NCBI GenBank assembly: GCA_031082145.1
Contig: JAVHLP010000001.1
Span: 211,249 to 275,248 of the forward strand
DNA length: 64,000 bases
DNA from: a bacterium
GTDB lineage: Bacteria; Bacillota; Sulfobacillia; UBA995
Direction of reading: 5' to 3'
In this document: positions 17,580 through 26,106 of the stretch, piece after piece
Position numbering within the stretch: the first letter of the stretch is position 1
Layout: each line of letters starts with the position of its first letter
Notes under the pieces: model-generated
Database searches by the model: none
What the model was told of the DNA's origin: nothing
The model's input: only the letters and a program-made list of their open reading frames with translations
Made by a program: the position numbers and the translations under genes

Positions 17580-18443
17580 TCACCACCGGGCTCGGCTGAA
17601 CCACAGCACGTTGGGCAGCACGACAAGAACAAACAAGGTTGGGAAGATGAAAAAGACGGTGCACAGGGTTAGCTTCAGAGGTAGCGCGGCCACCTCCCGC
17701 TCGAAGGCCTGCCGCTGCTCGGCCCTGGCCAGCGACGCTTGCTGGCGGAGAGTGCCCGTCACCGGCGTGCCGTGTTCCTCCGCGCGCACCAGGGCCCCCA
17801 CCGCGAGGCTCACCGGGCCCAGGTTGACTCGCCGGGCCAGCGCTTGCAGGGCCTGGCTCACGGGAAGGCCTGCCGCCGTCTCGCGGGCTACCCGGCCCAG
17901 CTCCTGGCCCAGGGGACCGGATACCCGGGCCCCCACCAGATCGACGGCCTGGGCCAGGGCCAGTCCGCCATCGGTGCAGGCCACCATGAGGTCGAGCGCT
18001 CCCGCCAGCTCGCTCAGCACGGCCCGGGACCGCGCGCGCTCCCGGGCCTGGACCCATGCCAGGGGCGCCTGCGCACCCAGGTAGCACAGGCCGGCCGTCA
18101 GGGGCAGCCGCGGGATGAAGGAGACGCGAGGTCCGGCCGCCCAGCCGATGGCGGCCGCCAGCAGCACTCCCACGAAGCCGCAAGCCGCGAGTTCCTCCGG
18201 CGAGAGACGGGCGGTGAGCCCGGCCCGGTCGATGCGGTTGGCCAGATCGCGTCGGGCTTCCGCCGGCATCAGCGCGGCCCCCAGAGCAGCGAGGGGCCCG
18301 CCGGGCCGCTGACCTGGCACCGTGGCCGTAGCCCGACCGGCCAGCCGGCCCAAGCGGGAGCCGAGGCGGACCGCCACGAATCGAACCCCGATGAAGGCCA
18401 GCAAGCTCACCCCGGCCGCGACAGCGAGAGGCTGCTGGAGCAC
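17580..18443 (-). CDS. tadC: TadC-like pilus inner membrane platform protein
   Basis: A 287-residue GspF-fold membrane protein with an N-terminal helix, two central hydrophobic segments, the T2SSF domain (RAVLSELAGALDLMVACTDGGLALAQAV) and a C-terminal helix ending near LPNVLWFSRARW. It pairs with TadB to form the pilus platform. The GTG start is 9 bases after AGGAGG. Confidence 0.9.
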   Translation of the reverse strand: MLQQPLAVAAGVSLLAFIGVRFVAVRLGSRLGRLAGRATATVPGQRPGGPLAALGAALMPAEARRDLANRIDRAGLTARLSPEELAACGFVGVLLAAAIGWAAGPRVSFIPRLPLTAGLCYLGAQAPLAWVQARERARSRAVLSELAGALDLMVACTDGGLALAQAVDLVGARVSGPLGQELGRVARETAAGLPVSQALQALARRVNLGPVSLAVGALVRAEEHGTPVTGTLRQQASLARAEQRQAFEREVAALPLKLTLCTVFFIFPTLFVLVVLPNVLWFSRARW

Positions 18444-18458
18444 CAGTTCTCACCTCCT

Positions 18459-19376
18459 CTAGGGTTTGATGGAAGCGATCAGCCGGGTCATGAGTTCCCT
18501 GCCGGCCAGCCACGAGCACACTGCGTACCCGGCCCCTACCCGCCCGGCCCCTGTCTCCCAGAGAGGGCGGAGCATCTCCCGATTGCCCCACCAGAAGTAG
18601 AGTCCGAGGCACACCGGCAAGGCCAGTAGGATCCGCGCCGATAGCCGTGCTTCAGCCGTCCGGGCATGCAGATCACCCCATAGGGCCCTTCTCTCGTTCA
18701 GGGCGGCAGCGCCGTTCGCCAGTACCTCGGCCAGGTTGCCACCCGAGAAGCGGTGGATCTCCAGCGCCTGGAGGAAGTAACTGACGTCGTCCCCGGGGAA
18801 TGACTCCTCCAGCCTGCGCAAGGCCCGCAAGAGGGGAGTGCCGGCCCGGTACTCCTCAGCCACGCGCCGGAAGACCTCCGCCAGCGGGCCCTCGGTCCCC
18901 GTCCCCAGCGCTTCGACCGCTTGGGCAAGACTCTGCCCGGATCGGAGAGAACTCGCCAGCGCCTGCAGCGCGTCGGGCAGGCGCTGCCGGGCCTGGTGGC
19001 TCCGGGCGGCCAAGCGGCGGCGGGCATGGCTGCCAAGCAGTAAGACAGGTAACAGGACTCCGGGCAGACCGCCATAGGGTGATCCCACAAGTACCGCTCC
19101 GGCCAGGCCGCCCCCGCCAGCCGTCAGGACCAGCAGGGCCCAGGCCAGCCTGCGAGAAGGGCTCAAGCCTGCCTGAACCAGCAGATCCACGAGCGGCCAG
19201 CTCGGAGTGAGACCTCTTTCGCCCCGCCCGTCCACCGGACCCAGGAGGCCGATCAGCCGGCGACGCCCGGTTCGCTTGAGAATGGTCCACAGGAGGAGGC
19301 AAGCGCAGAGGGCCAGTGTCCCTGCCCCGAGGCCGGCCAGCCCAAGGTAGACGCGGTCCAGACTGGGGAAGATCAT
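18459..19376 (-). CDS. tadB: TadB-like pilus inner membrane platform protein
   Basis: A 305-residue paralogue of TadC with the T2SSF signature RLPDALQALASSLRSGQSLAQAVEAL and hydrophobic segments near residues 8-32, 78-110 and 255-300. Its start overlaps the cpaF stop by 4 bases, so translation is coupled to the ATPase. Together with TadC it would form the membrane base for Flp pilus extrusion. Confidence 0.9.
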   Translation of the reverse strand: MIFPSLDRVYLGLAGLGAGTLALCACLLLWTILKRTGRRRLIGLLGPVDGRGERGLTPSWPLVDLLVQAGLSPSRRLAWALLVLTAGGGGLAGAVLVGSPYGGLPGVLLPVLLLGSHARRRLAARSHQARQRLPDALQALASSLRSGQSLAQAVEALGTGTEGPLAEVFRRVAEEYRAGTPLLRALRRLEESFPGDDVSYFLQALEIHRFSGGNLAEVLANGAAALNERRALWGDLHARTAEARLSARILLALPVCLGLYFWWGNREMLRPLWETGAGRVGAGYAVCSWLAGRELMTRLIASIKP

Positions 19377-20707
19377 GATGCCCCCTTCCCCCCAACGGCA
19401 TAGGCCCAGGCCTCTACCTGAAGGCCGGCCCGGCGGAGTTTGGCGATCAGGTGGGCGGGCGGAGCGACCGGGTGGCGGGCGAATCCCGTCTCCGGCTCCC
19501 AGGTGAATGCCGTGCTCTGGGTGCGGGCGAGGTTGATCTCACAGATCCGCCGGGTGCCGTCGGCGATCCTGGCCTGATGGATCACCATGTCCAGTCCCGA
19601 GCGGACCTGCTCACAGATGGCGGCATGGGGCAAGTTCTCCCCCGCCATCAGCACCATGTTCTCCAGCCGCACGAGGGCATCGGCGCAGCTGTTGGCGTGG
19701 ATGGTGGACAGGCAGCCGTCGTGGCCGGTGTTCATGGCCTGAAGGAAGTCGAACGCCTCCCCGCCGCGGCACTCCCCGATCACGATCCGGTCCGGCCGCA
19801 TCCTCAGTGCGTTCCTGAGCAGAGTCCTGACCGTTACCTCCCCTTTGCCCTCCAGGTTGGGCGGTCGGCTCTCCAAGCCCACCACGTGCCGCTGATTCAG
19901 CTGGAGTTCGGCGGCGTCCTCGATGGTGACGATGCGCTCGGCCCCATCGGGGATGAAGGACGAGAGGGCGTTGAGGGTCGTGGTCTTCCCCGAGCCCGCA
20001 CCCCCGGCGATCAGGATGTTGAGGCGCCCTCGAACCGCCAGCGCCAGAAGGTCGGCCATCTCCCGGCTCAGCGTGCCGTTCTCGATAAGATCATCCATGG
20101 TGAGAGCTCGCCGGCTGAACTTCCGGATGGTGAGGGAGGGTCCCCTTACCGCCACCGGCCTGATGATGGCGTGCACCCGGGAGCCATCGGGGAGCCTGGC
20201 GTCCACGAATGGAAGCGAGTAGTCAACTCGCCGGCCGAGCGGTGCGACGATACGAGCAATGACGTCTTCAAGGTGTTCCTCACTCCGGAAGGAAGCCGTG
20301 GTCGGCTCAATCCGGCCCCGTCGCTCCACGTATACCTGTGCGGGGCCGTTGACCATGATCTCGTCGACCTCGGGATCGTTCAGCAGGGGCTCCAGAGGAC
20401 CGTAGCCGACCAGGTGGTCCACCATGCGGTCGGCCAAGCCCTCCCGGTCGAGCCGGTGCACGCCAAAGCCGTCGGCCACCATGATCTGGCTTACCAGGGT
20501 CCTGAGCTGGTCGCGTCGCCGCTGACCGTCCTGCGAAGCCTCCAGGAGTTCCCCGTGACGGTCGAGGATGACGGTCCTGACGCGCTGCAGGAGTTCCTCC
20601 GGCACATCGCCGGGCGCCTCGGCCCCAGGCCCCGACGGTGTCTTCGGCATCGCCGCGCGGCCAACCGTCCCGAAGCGAGCCAACCGATGATCGCCCAGGC
20701 TCCTCAC
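19373..20707 (-). CDS. cpaF: CpaF/TadA pilus assembly ATPase
   Basis: A 444-residue secretion ATPase with an N-terminal helical domain, the conserved [21 protein letters not shown] segment, Walker [10 protein letters not shown], an Asp-box region [14 protein letters not shown], and Walker B with a His box ([25 protein letters not shown]). All catalytic motifs are intact. The GTG start, 8 bases after AGGAGG, overlaps the cpaE stop. Confidence 0.95.
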   Translation of the reverse strand: MRSLGDHRLARFGTVGRAAMPKTPSGPGAEAPGDVPEELLQRVRTVILDRHGELLEASQDGQRRRDQLRTLVSQIMVADGFGVHRLDREGLADRMVDHLVGYGPLEPLLNDPEVDEIMVNGPAQVYVERRGRIEPTTASFRSEEHLEDVIARIVAPLGRRVDYSLPFVDARLPDGSRVHAIIRPVAVRGPSLTIRKFSRRALTMDDLIENGTLSREMADLLALAVRGRLNILIAGGAGSGKTTTLNALSSFIPDGAERIVTIEDAAELQLNQRHVVGLESRPPNLEGKGEVTVRTLLRNALRMRPDRIVIGECRGGEAFDFLQAMNTGHDGCLSTIHANSCADALVRLENMVLMAGENLPHAAICEQVRSGLDMVIHQARIADGTRRICEINLARTQSTAFTWEPETGFARHPVAPPAHLIAKLRRAGLQVEAWAYAVGGKGAS

Positions 20708-21996
20708 CGCAGCACCCTCCTCACCCAGCCAAACAGACGGCGCCGGGAATCCGGCGGTGAATGCGGGATGAGTCCCGGGCAGACCATCCCCGCCAGCGAG
20801 AGCAAGGACACGACCAGGGGATGGTCCTGGGCCCCCAACACCAGCGGTCTGCCGTCAAAGACAGCCGTGTCGGCCAGCCGGCGGTCCGACACCAGGGCCG
20901 CCGCCGTACCCAGGCCGAGGAACCCCTGCACCTCGCGCAGGCTGACCGGTCCGCCATCGTAGACCTGGTTGACCACCAGGATGACCCGGTCTCCGGGCAC
21001 TCCGAGGCGCCTCATGTTATCCACGGCCATCCTCGCCTGTCTGAGCGAGGCAGCGTCGGTGGTGGTCACCAGCAGTACTCGGGAGGCCACCTGCAGGCAT
21101 TCCTGCATCAGTTCACTGGTCCCGTCGGGAGGCGTATCCAGGAACACGAAATGGTACTCCCTTCTGAGCCAGTCCAAGATGCGCCGCAGGTGCTCCATCT
21201 TGACCAATCCGCCCAGTTCGGGACGAGCCGGGCCGAGCAGTACGTTCAGACCCGATGGGCGATGGGTGACCACGAATCTCGCCATATCCACCGTCCCCAC
21301 TTCCGGCAGGTAGGGAAGCACGTCGACCAGGGTGGGGCCTTCCAGCAGATCCAGGTGCACCCCGACGTCGCTGGAGTTGAGGTCCAGATCTGCCAGGACT
21401 ACGCGGGCGGGAGTGCGCGAGGCCACCGCCACCGCAAGGTTGGTGGCCACCAGGGTCTTCCCCACTCCCCCCTTGGGGCTGCAGACGGTGATCACCTGCT
21501 GGGTCAGGATACGCTGAACGGGGCCGGGCGCCGGCGGGCCCCCCGACAACCGCCTGGATGGCAGGGCCACGTCCGCCGCCATCTCCCGGGCGGCCGGCAA
21601 CCCCTGGAGAGGTTCGCCCAGGGGGGCAAACAACTGCGAGATCGCCCCCCCGGGGTTGCCACCCCGGGGCACCACGGTCACCCCGAGGTTCTCCAATCCC
21701 GCAAGCGCTGTGGCTACCATCTCGGGGACTATCAGGGCTACCGCCAGCCGGGGGTAGATCAAGCGGAGGTGACGGGCCAGGAGCGCGTCCTCATCCTCGC
21801 GGCCATCACCTGCCAGCACCAGCGCGTCGGCGGCTACCTGACCCAAGATCGGGAGACAGTGTTCCGGTTGCTCGACGTGGCCAACCAGGATACAGCCGGG
21901 GGTGGCCAGAACGGCCTCTAACAGGCTCCGATCGGGAGAGGCGACGAATACCCGTACCGGACCACTGGCGGTTCGCTCGACCGCTTGGCGGGGCAA
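20704..21996 (-). CDS. cpaE: CpaE/TadZ-like pilus localisation ATPase
   Basis: A 430-residue protein. Residues 1 to about 120 are receiver-like without obvious phospho-acceptor conservation. Residues about 165-400 form a MinD/ParA-type ATPase with the deviant Walker A CSPKGGVGKTLVATNLA. It probably positions the Tad machine at the membrane. The TTG start is 8 bases after GAGGGGG. The cpaB gene ends 14 bases upstream. Confidence 0.9.
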   Translation of the reverse strand: MPRQAVERTASGPVRVFVASPDRSLLEAVLATPGCILVGHVEQPEHCLPILGQVAADALVLAGDGREDEDALLARHLRLIYPRLAVALIVPEMVATALAGLENLGVTVVPRGGNPGGAISQLFAPLGEPLQGLPAAREMAADVALPSRRLSGGPPAPGPVQRILTQQVITVCSPKGGVGKTLVATNLAVAVASRTPARVVLADLDLNSSDVGVHLDLLEGPTLVDVLPYLPEVGTVDMARFVVTHRPSGLNVLLGPARPELGGLVKMEHLRRILDWLRREYHFVFLDTPPDGTSELMQECLQVASRVLLVTTTDAASLRQARMAVDNMRRLGVPGDRVILVVNQVYDGGPVSLREVQGFLGLGTAAALVSDRRLADTAVFDGRPLVLGAQDHPLVVSLLSLAGMVCPGLIPHSPPDSRRRLFGWVRRVLR

Positions 21997-22010
21997 GGCG
22001 ATGGCCCCCT

Positions 22011-22736
22011 CTACTCAGAGTCCGAAGCATCTGGCCGCCACGATTCAGCGCTAAAGAGGGACTCATAGAAGGCTCCGGGCGTCGGGACCTCGGGTTCGTC
22101 ACGGCCGCCGCTGGATGCAATATAAAGCTGGCCGTTCTCCAAGGCGAAAGCGAGGCGTTCCGCTTGCTCGAGGGTGACCGCCACGACAACTCCGGCCGGG
22201 AGCCCATCGCGGTCCGCACCCAGCGATCGTCCCCGATCGCTCCTGACGTCAAGCACCCGGAGCCCTTGCAGGAGTACCCGGGCGAAGGAGACACCCAGTT
22301 TCAGTTGATCGGCGACGAAGATGATATCCACCCGGTCGCGCGGGGCTAACGCGCCCCCTACCGACCGGGCAAGCGTAGAGGGGATCAACATGGCTCGCTC
22401 CCCCGGCTCGAGAGCGGCCACGAAGCTGTTGCCGGTTCCCACCGCCCCGCGGTCACGGACCTGGGTGATCAGGATCTGCTGTCCCGCATCAACAGGCGCG
22501 AGGAGCACTCGCCCCTCCAGCATGCTCGGCGAGCTGACGGCCCGTGGGTGCACCCCTCCGGCCGGCAGGCTGGCCACTCTGAGCATGGAGGATTCCAGCA
22601 GAGTGAACTCCCCGAGATTGGTGGTGGCGACGACTACAGAAACGCGCTGGTCCAGTCCGGCAAGGTAGTTATAGACGATAAAGCCGGTGGCCAGAGCGAC
22701 CAGTATGGCGAGAACCAGAAGCCGGCGCTCTCTCAT
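22011..22736 (-). CDS. cpaB: CpaB/RcpC-like pilus assembly protein
   Basis: A 241-residue protein with one N-terminal membrane helix (RRLLVLAILVALATGFIVYNYLAG), an SAF-like domain (ATTNLGEFTLLESSMLRVASLPAGGVHPRA) and the RcpC region GGALAPRDRVDIIFV. The true start is the ATG at 22736, 9 bases after GGGAG; the 489-residue ORF-track version runs into noncoding and antisense sequence. It is the first gene of the Tad operon, downstream of a good sigma-A-type promoter. No secretin (CpaC) follows, as expected without an outer membrane. Confidence 0.9.
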   Translation of the reverse strand: MRERRLLVLAILVALATGFIVYNYLAGLDQRVSVVVATTNLGEFTLLESSMLRVASLPAGGVHPRAVSSPSMLEGRVLLAPVDAGQQILITQVRDRGAVGTGNSFVAALEPGERAMLIPSTLARSVGGALAPRDRVDIIFVADQLKLGVSFARVLLQGLRVLDVRSDRGRSLGADRDGLPAGVVVAVTLEQAERLAFALENGQLYIASSGGRDEPEVPTPGAFYESLFSAESWRPDASDSE

Positions 22737-22770
22737 CGGCACTCGCTCCCAAGGATTGCCAGTGCGGTCT

Positions 22771-22798
22771 ATTCTACACTCCCTGCGCGCCGAATCAA
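22771..22798 (-). promoter_or_regulatory. Promoter of the Tad pilus operon
   Basis: On the minus strand TTGATT (22798-22793) and TAGAAT (22776-22771) are 16 bases apart, with TG one base before the -10. This would start transcription near 22764, 28 bases before cpaB. It lies in the 237-base divergent region shared with the SLH protein gene; I could not assign a convincing promoter for the plus strand. Confidence 0.65.
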
Positions 22799-22973
22799 GA
22801 GGAGAGATGTCGGGGCCGAGGCGATCCGGATGCCGCAGCCTGCCACAAGGGGACTGGCAGGGTCGAGCGGATGGCAGCAGTCGACGCTGCTCGCGGCAGG
22901 AACCGGCTTTGTCTTGGGGCGAATCGCCTCTCCCCCGGCCGGTGCCATCGGGGACGAGACGGAGGTGAGGTGG

Positions 22974-24590
22974 GTGCCCAGGCGGCGGTTTCTCCGCGCG
23001 CTGATGGCGGTCGCAGTCGTGGCGGCGCTGATAGCCGCGGCCCCGGCCGCCGCCGCCGACCCGTGGTACCAGGATGTCTACGGGCATTGGGCCGAGACTT
23101 ATACGAGATGCCTGTGGGAAGAGGGGATCGCCGACGGCAGCGTGGAGTACCTGCTGACCTTCACACCAGGCTGGGGCCTCAGCTGGGAGTGGCAGTCCCG
23201 CTTCTTCCCCGATCGGGCCATAGATCGGGCGCAATTTACCATGCTCCTCGCCAAGGCCTTCCGGCTTGACCCGGTGTCCGGGCAGACCGGTTTCCCCGAC
23301 GTCCCCCCGGGGTACCGGGCCTACCCCGGGAAGGACGCTCAACCCTATGTCGACGCTGCCCGGCTGGCGGGGTTGGTGAAGGGGTATGCGGACGGTTACT
23401 TCCGGCCCGCCCAGTCCATTACCCGCGAAGAGGCGGTGGCCATCTTGATCCGCGGCCTCGGGCTGGGGGAGTACGCGCACTCACTCCCGCCCGAGGAGAT
23501 CACCAGCCTGCTCTCCCGATTCGGTGACGGCCACACGGTCAGCCCGGCGCTGCGGCTGGAGATGGCCGCGGCGATCAAGTTGAAGATCATCGAGGGGTAC
23601 CCCACCATCCCTTACCGGACTGTTCAGCCCCTGAACAACCTGACTCGGGCCGAAGCGGCGACCATCGTCTACCGATCCTGCCTGCTAGTCCTCACCGCTT
23701 CTCCCAACCCGTTTTCCCCCGACGCAGACGGCGTCGACGATTGCACCCTGGTCAGTGTCTTCACCCTACATAACCGTAGCATCCGGGCATGGGAGATCAA
23801 CGTCACCGACTACGGCGGGCAGATCCTACGCTGCCTGGGCCAGGGAGGGGGCCAGCCGCCCCCGGTTCTGGTGTGGAGTGGGGTTGACAACCACGGCAAG
23901 GTCCTGCCCGACGGGCTCTACTACCTCACCGGCAACGTGGTCGATGGCAACTACCAGGTGCACCAAGCCGCCATGCACCCCGTCCGGCTGGAGAAGAAGA
24001 GCTTGTGGGGAAGCCTGGGGCCGACCCTGGTCCGGCCGGGTCAGGTCATCCTGGTGACGGCTGCGACGACCGGCGGGGCCTACTGGGTGAAGGCGGGTCC
24101 GGCCCCGGTGACGGCGATCCACCTCACCCCCATAGGCTCACCAGCGACCGGCCAGAACTGGCAGGGAGCCTTTGCCGTCCCCATCGACGCCCCGGACGGC
24201 ACCCGACCGGTCGCCCTCACCGCGGGTTTTGACCGAACCCAGCGCAGTGTGCCCCTGGCCTACACCGTCTACCAGCCCATGTCGATGGTGGCCGGGGTGG
24301 TGCCCGATCCGGCCCCCGCCGGTACCGAGGCCACTCTCTGGGCTGAAGTGGACTTCCCGGCAACCGCGGTCACCGGGTCCGTCAGCGGCCTGCCGGCGTT
24401 CGGCCTGGCGCCGGTTCCCGGCCACCCCAACCGGTGGTCGGCGAGCTTCGCCGTTCACCCGAACTGGCCAGCGGGACCAAGGCCGGTATTGGTCACGGGC
24501 TACATGCCGGGGCGCAGCCGGACGGTTGAGATAGCCTTCCGGGTGGAGCGTACAGGACCCCTGGAACTCCAGTTCTTCCTGGACGACTGA
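22974..24590 (+). CDS. Secreted SLH-domain protein with FlgD-like Ig domain
   Basis: A 538-residue exported surface protein. A basic N-terminus and hydrophobic core (RRRFLRALMAVAVVAALIAAAPAAAADP) form a signal peptide. About two to three S-layer homology repeats follow (DVYGHWAETYTRCLWEEGIADG; FPDVPPGYRAYPGKDAQPYVDAARLAGLVKGYADG; a third near EMAAAIKLKIIEGYP). Next is a FlgD/CHU-C-like Ig domain (SPNPFSPDADGVDD, then GLYYLTGNVVDG) and a beta-rich C-terminus. The GTG start is 8 bases after GGAGG; the ORF-track start is too early. It is probably anchored to secondary cell-wall polymer, divergent from the pilus operon. Confidence 0.88.
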   Translation: MPRRRFLRALMAVAVVAALIAAAPAAAADPWYQDVYGHWAETYTRCLWEEGIADGSVEYLLTFTPGWGLSWEWQSRFFPDRAIDRAQFTMLLAKAFRLDPVSGQTGFPDVPPGYRAYPGKDAQPYVDAARLAGLVKGYADGYFRPAQSITREEAVAILIRGLGLGEYAHSLPPEEITSLLSRFGDGHTVSPALRLEMAAAIKLKIIEGYPTIPYRTVQPLNNLTRAEAATIVYRSCLLVLTASPNPFSPDADGVDDCTLVSVFTLHNRSIRAWEINVTDYGGQILRCLGQGGGQPPPVLVWSGVDNHGKVLPDGLYYLTGNVVDGNYQVHQAAMHPVRLEKKSLWGSLGPTLVRPGQVILVTAATTGGAYWVKAGPAPVTAIHLTPIGSPATGQNWQGAFAVPIDAPDGTRPVALTAGFDRTQRSVPLAYTVYQPMSMVAGVVPDPAPAGTEATLWAEVDFPATAVTGSVSGLPAFGLAPVPGHPNRWSASFAVHPNWPAGPRPVLVTGYMPGRSRTVEIAFRVERTGPLELQFFLDD

Positions 24591-24735
24591 CGCCCGCCCC
24601 GGCAACCGGATGCTCGCCAGAACCCAGAAGCCTGGATCGCCGAGATGGAGCGGTTGGCCGCTAACCTGCACCGGCCGCATGGCAACCAGATGGGCTTGAG
24701 ACGGCCAGTGTCAGGCTGAGCGGCTGGCGAGCGGC
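24591..24735 (+). other. Short intergenic stretch with a possible gene remnant
   Basis: One plus-strand frame reads NPEAWIAEMERLAANLHRPH and then stops near 24720, with neighbour-like codon use but no start. It could be the tail of a decayed gene at the edge of the accessory island. No other feature is seen. Confidence 0.25.
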
Positions 24736-25071
24736 CTAGTAGATACAGGCGTCGAGTATGGACAGGGTCCTCTCCAGCACCTCTGCCGGCGCCTTCCCGA
24801 TGAGCTTGGCTCTCCGTGACCGGAAGTCTAGCGACTTCACCTGCTCAACCATCACGAAGCCTGTCACGCCCTTTGAGCCCGGAATGCTCACGTGGAAGGG
24901 GTAGTCCCGGCGGGAGCTTGTCACAGGGCAGACAATGCAAAGCCCCGTGTGCTTGTTGAAGAGGTCGTTGCTCACCACTAGGGCCGGACGACGGCCACGC
25001 TGCTCGTGGCCTGCCCTAGGGTAGAACGTCACGGCGATGAAGTCCCCTTTCCGCGGAACATACTCTGCCAC
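24736..25071 (-). CDS. mazF: MazF/PemK-family toxin
   Basis: A 111-residue endoribonuclease-type toxin with the family features RKGDFIAVTFYPRAGHEQRGRRPALVVSND, then CIVCPVTSSRRDYPFHV and VMVEQVKSLDFRSR. Length is normal and the gene looks intact. The GTG start directly abuts the mazE stop, so the pair is translationally coupled. It likely cleaves single-stranded RNA when free of MazE. Confidence 0.93.
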   Translation of the reverse strand: MAEYVPRKGDFIAVTFYPRAGHEQRGRRPALVVSNDLFNKHTGLCIVCPVTSSRRDYPFHVSIPGSKGVTGFVMVEQVKSLDFRSRRAKLIGKAPAEVLERTLSILDACIY

Positions 25072-25320
25072 TTACCACACCTCACGGCCGACCGGGTCGC
25101 CCCAGTCGAGTTCCTCCGGATTGTAGTCTTTGGGCATACGCCGAACCAACTCACGTAGACTCACGCCGTCCCGAACGCGGCGGACGGGCGTGATAACGAG
25201 AGTGCCATCTCGTACAGCCACATCCACCTCGTCCCCGACAGAGACGTCCACATGCGAGAGGAGCTCTTTGCTCAGGCGAAGTCCTTGGCTGTTACCCCAC
25301 TTCTGGACTCTCGTGATCAT
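25072..25320 (-). CDS. mazE: MazE-family antitoxin
   Basis: An 82-residue AbrB/SpoVT-fold antitoxin beginning MITRVQKWGNSQGLRLSKELL, with the DNA-binding swapped hairpin in the first about 50 residues and an acidic toxin-binding tail (MPKDYNPEELDWGDPVG). The start is the ATG at 25320, 8 bases after AGGAGG; the ORF-track start is upstream noise. It should repress its own promoter. Confidence 0.92.
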   Translation of the reverse strand: MITRVQKWGNSQGLRLSKELLSHVDVSVGDEVDVAVRDGTLVITPVRRVRDGVSLRELVRRMPKDYNPEELDWGDPVGREVW

Positions 25321-25345
25321 CGCGCTCACCTCCTTGGCTACCCGA

Positions 25346-25374
25346 AGTATAGCCTGGCGGGGACGGCGAGTCAA
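25346..25374 (-). promoter_or_regulatory. mazEF promoter
   Basis: Minus strand TTGACT (25374-25369), a 17-base spacer and TATACT (25351-25346): close to the sigma-A consensus and 26 bases upstream of the mazE start. A tandem repeat array begins just upstream of the -35. Confidence 0.8.
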
Positions 25375-25380
25375 CGCGGC

Positions 25381-25432
25381 TGTGGCGCGGTGTGACGCGG
25401 TTGTGGCGCGGTGTGGGCGCGGTGTGGCGCGG
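25381..25432. repeat. Five imperfect tandem copies of TGTGGCGCGG
   Basis: TGTGGCGCGG, TGTGACGCGG, (T)TGTGGCGCGG, TGTGGGCGCGG and TGTGGCGCGG follow head to tail, ending in CGGGG. The array lies a few bases upstream of the mazEF -35 and could be an operator array for the MazE/MazF complex or a simple slippage repeat. Confidence 0.8.
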
Positions 25433-25521
25433 CGGGGAGAATGCGGTTAACCTGCGCCGGCCCTTCGGTAGCCTGAGACGCCGCGGCAAGCCATAGGCTT
25501 GAGGTCAGGCTATCAGGTGTC

Positions 25522-25650
25522 AAGGAACTTGACGGTCTTCCCCGCAAGGATCTAGCACACGTCATGGACCGCATCGAGGGACTGTCCGCGAACCCTCGAC
25601 CTCTTGGCTGTGAGAAGCTCTCTGACCAAGAGCGGTATCGGGTCCGCCCA
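25522..25650 (+). pseudogene. RelE/ParE-family toxin remnant
   Basis: The frame reads KELDGLPRKDLAHVMDRIEG, then LSANPRPLGCEKLSDQERYRVR, which matches the central part of RelE-family toxins (LP..., PRP.G..KL, YRIRVG). There is no ATG, GTG or TTG between the preceding in-frame stop and this region, so the N-terminus is missing. The C-terminal strand is replaced from about 25651 by unrelated sequence. It is not expected to be functional. Confidence 0.6.
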
Positions 25651-25842
25651 GGCGGATTCCTGCGAGCGATCAAACGATCCTCTGGGTTGATCGTGGTTCT
25701 CTGGGATGCGCCGGAGAACATTCTCAAGCGCATCACCTTCCACAACATCGACTCTCGCCCGATCGAGCGGCGGTTGACCGCCGAGGAAAGGCGCCTATAC
25801 CTGCGAGAAATCAGGAGGACATGACGTACTTCGGGAAGACAT
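25651..25842 (+). pseudogene. Shikimate-kinase-like C-terminal fragment
   Basis: Continuing the relE frame, the sequence becomes GGFLRAIKRSSGLIVVLWDA, then PENILKRITFHNIDSRPIER and ERRLYLREI. The frame then breaks (stop at 25822-25824), and a one-base shift restores MTYFGKTYT. As I recall the family, this is the C-terminal half of a shikimate-kinase-like P-loop protein, whose N-terminal half lies on the opposite strand immediately to the right. Both the fusion and the frameshift indicate decay. Confidence 0.6.
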
Positions 25843-26106
25843 ATACCCCCCCATCAGTCCGCTTGGGGGAAGCGCGATCACGCTGTGTCGGCTCTCGGGA
25901 CGTGCCAAGAGGTGAATCAGGGCTTTCGCAGCCTCGTCCCGATAGGAGTGCGGAGTTAGGAACCGGTTTTGCAGGCGCTCGATACTGGTGTTGAAGAAGG
26001 CCTCGATCTCGTAGTCCAAATCGAAGAAAGTGCGGCCCATGAGATCAGCTGTTCTCCTGCCAACTGCCGTCTTGCCAACACAGGATACCCCAGTCAGAAA
26101 CAGCAC
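25843..26106 (-). pseudogene. Shikimate-kinase-like N-terminal fragment
   Basis: The minus frame begins MLFLTGVSCVGKTAVGRRTA with a P-loop (GVSCVGKT), then FFDLDYEIEAFF and ALPPSGLMGGY, after which homology stops and about 14 unrelated residues follow. It is the N-terminal half of a shikimate-kinase-like protein. The C-terminal half lies on the plus strand to the left, joined at the same GG(F/Y) position. The GTG start has GGAGG 7 bases upstream and overlaps the GNAT stop by one base, so a truncated protein may still be made. Confidence 0.6.

Noticed and set aside
17500-18612. 370-residue minus-strand ORF
   Set aside because: Frame-shifted shadow of tadC/tadB/flp; Gly/Arg-rich translation.
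19451-20962. 503-residue plus-strand ORF
   Set aside because: Antisense to cpaF/cpaE, whose catalytic motifs are intact; no motif in the antisense frame.
22548-22973. N-terminal extension of the SLH protein in the ORF track (680 residues)
   Set aside because: It overlaps cpaB on the other strand and the divergent promoter region. A GTG at 22974 with GGAGG 8 bases upstream is followed by a textbook signal peptide.
22737-23480. N-terminal extension of cpaB in the ORF track (489 residues)
   Set aside because: The extra part is antisense to the SLH gene and passes through the Tad promoter. The ATG at 22736 with GGGAG gives a normal CpaB.
25381-25432. CRISPR-like array
   Set aside because: Units are only 10-11 bases and contiguous, with no spacers and no cas genes nearby.
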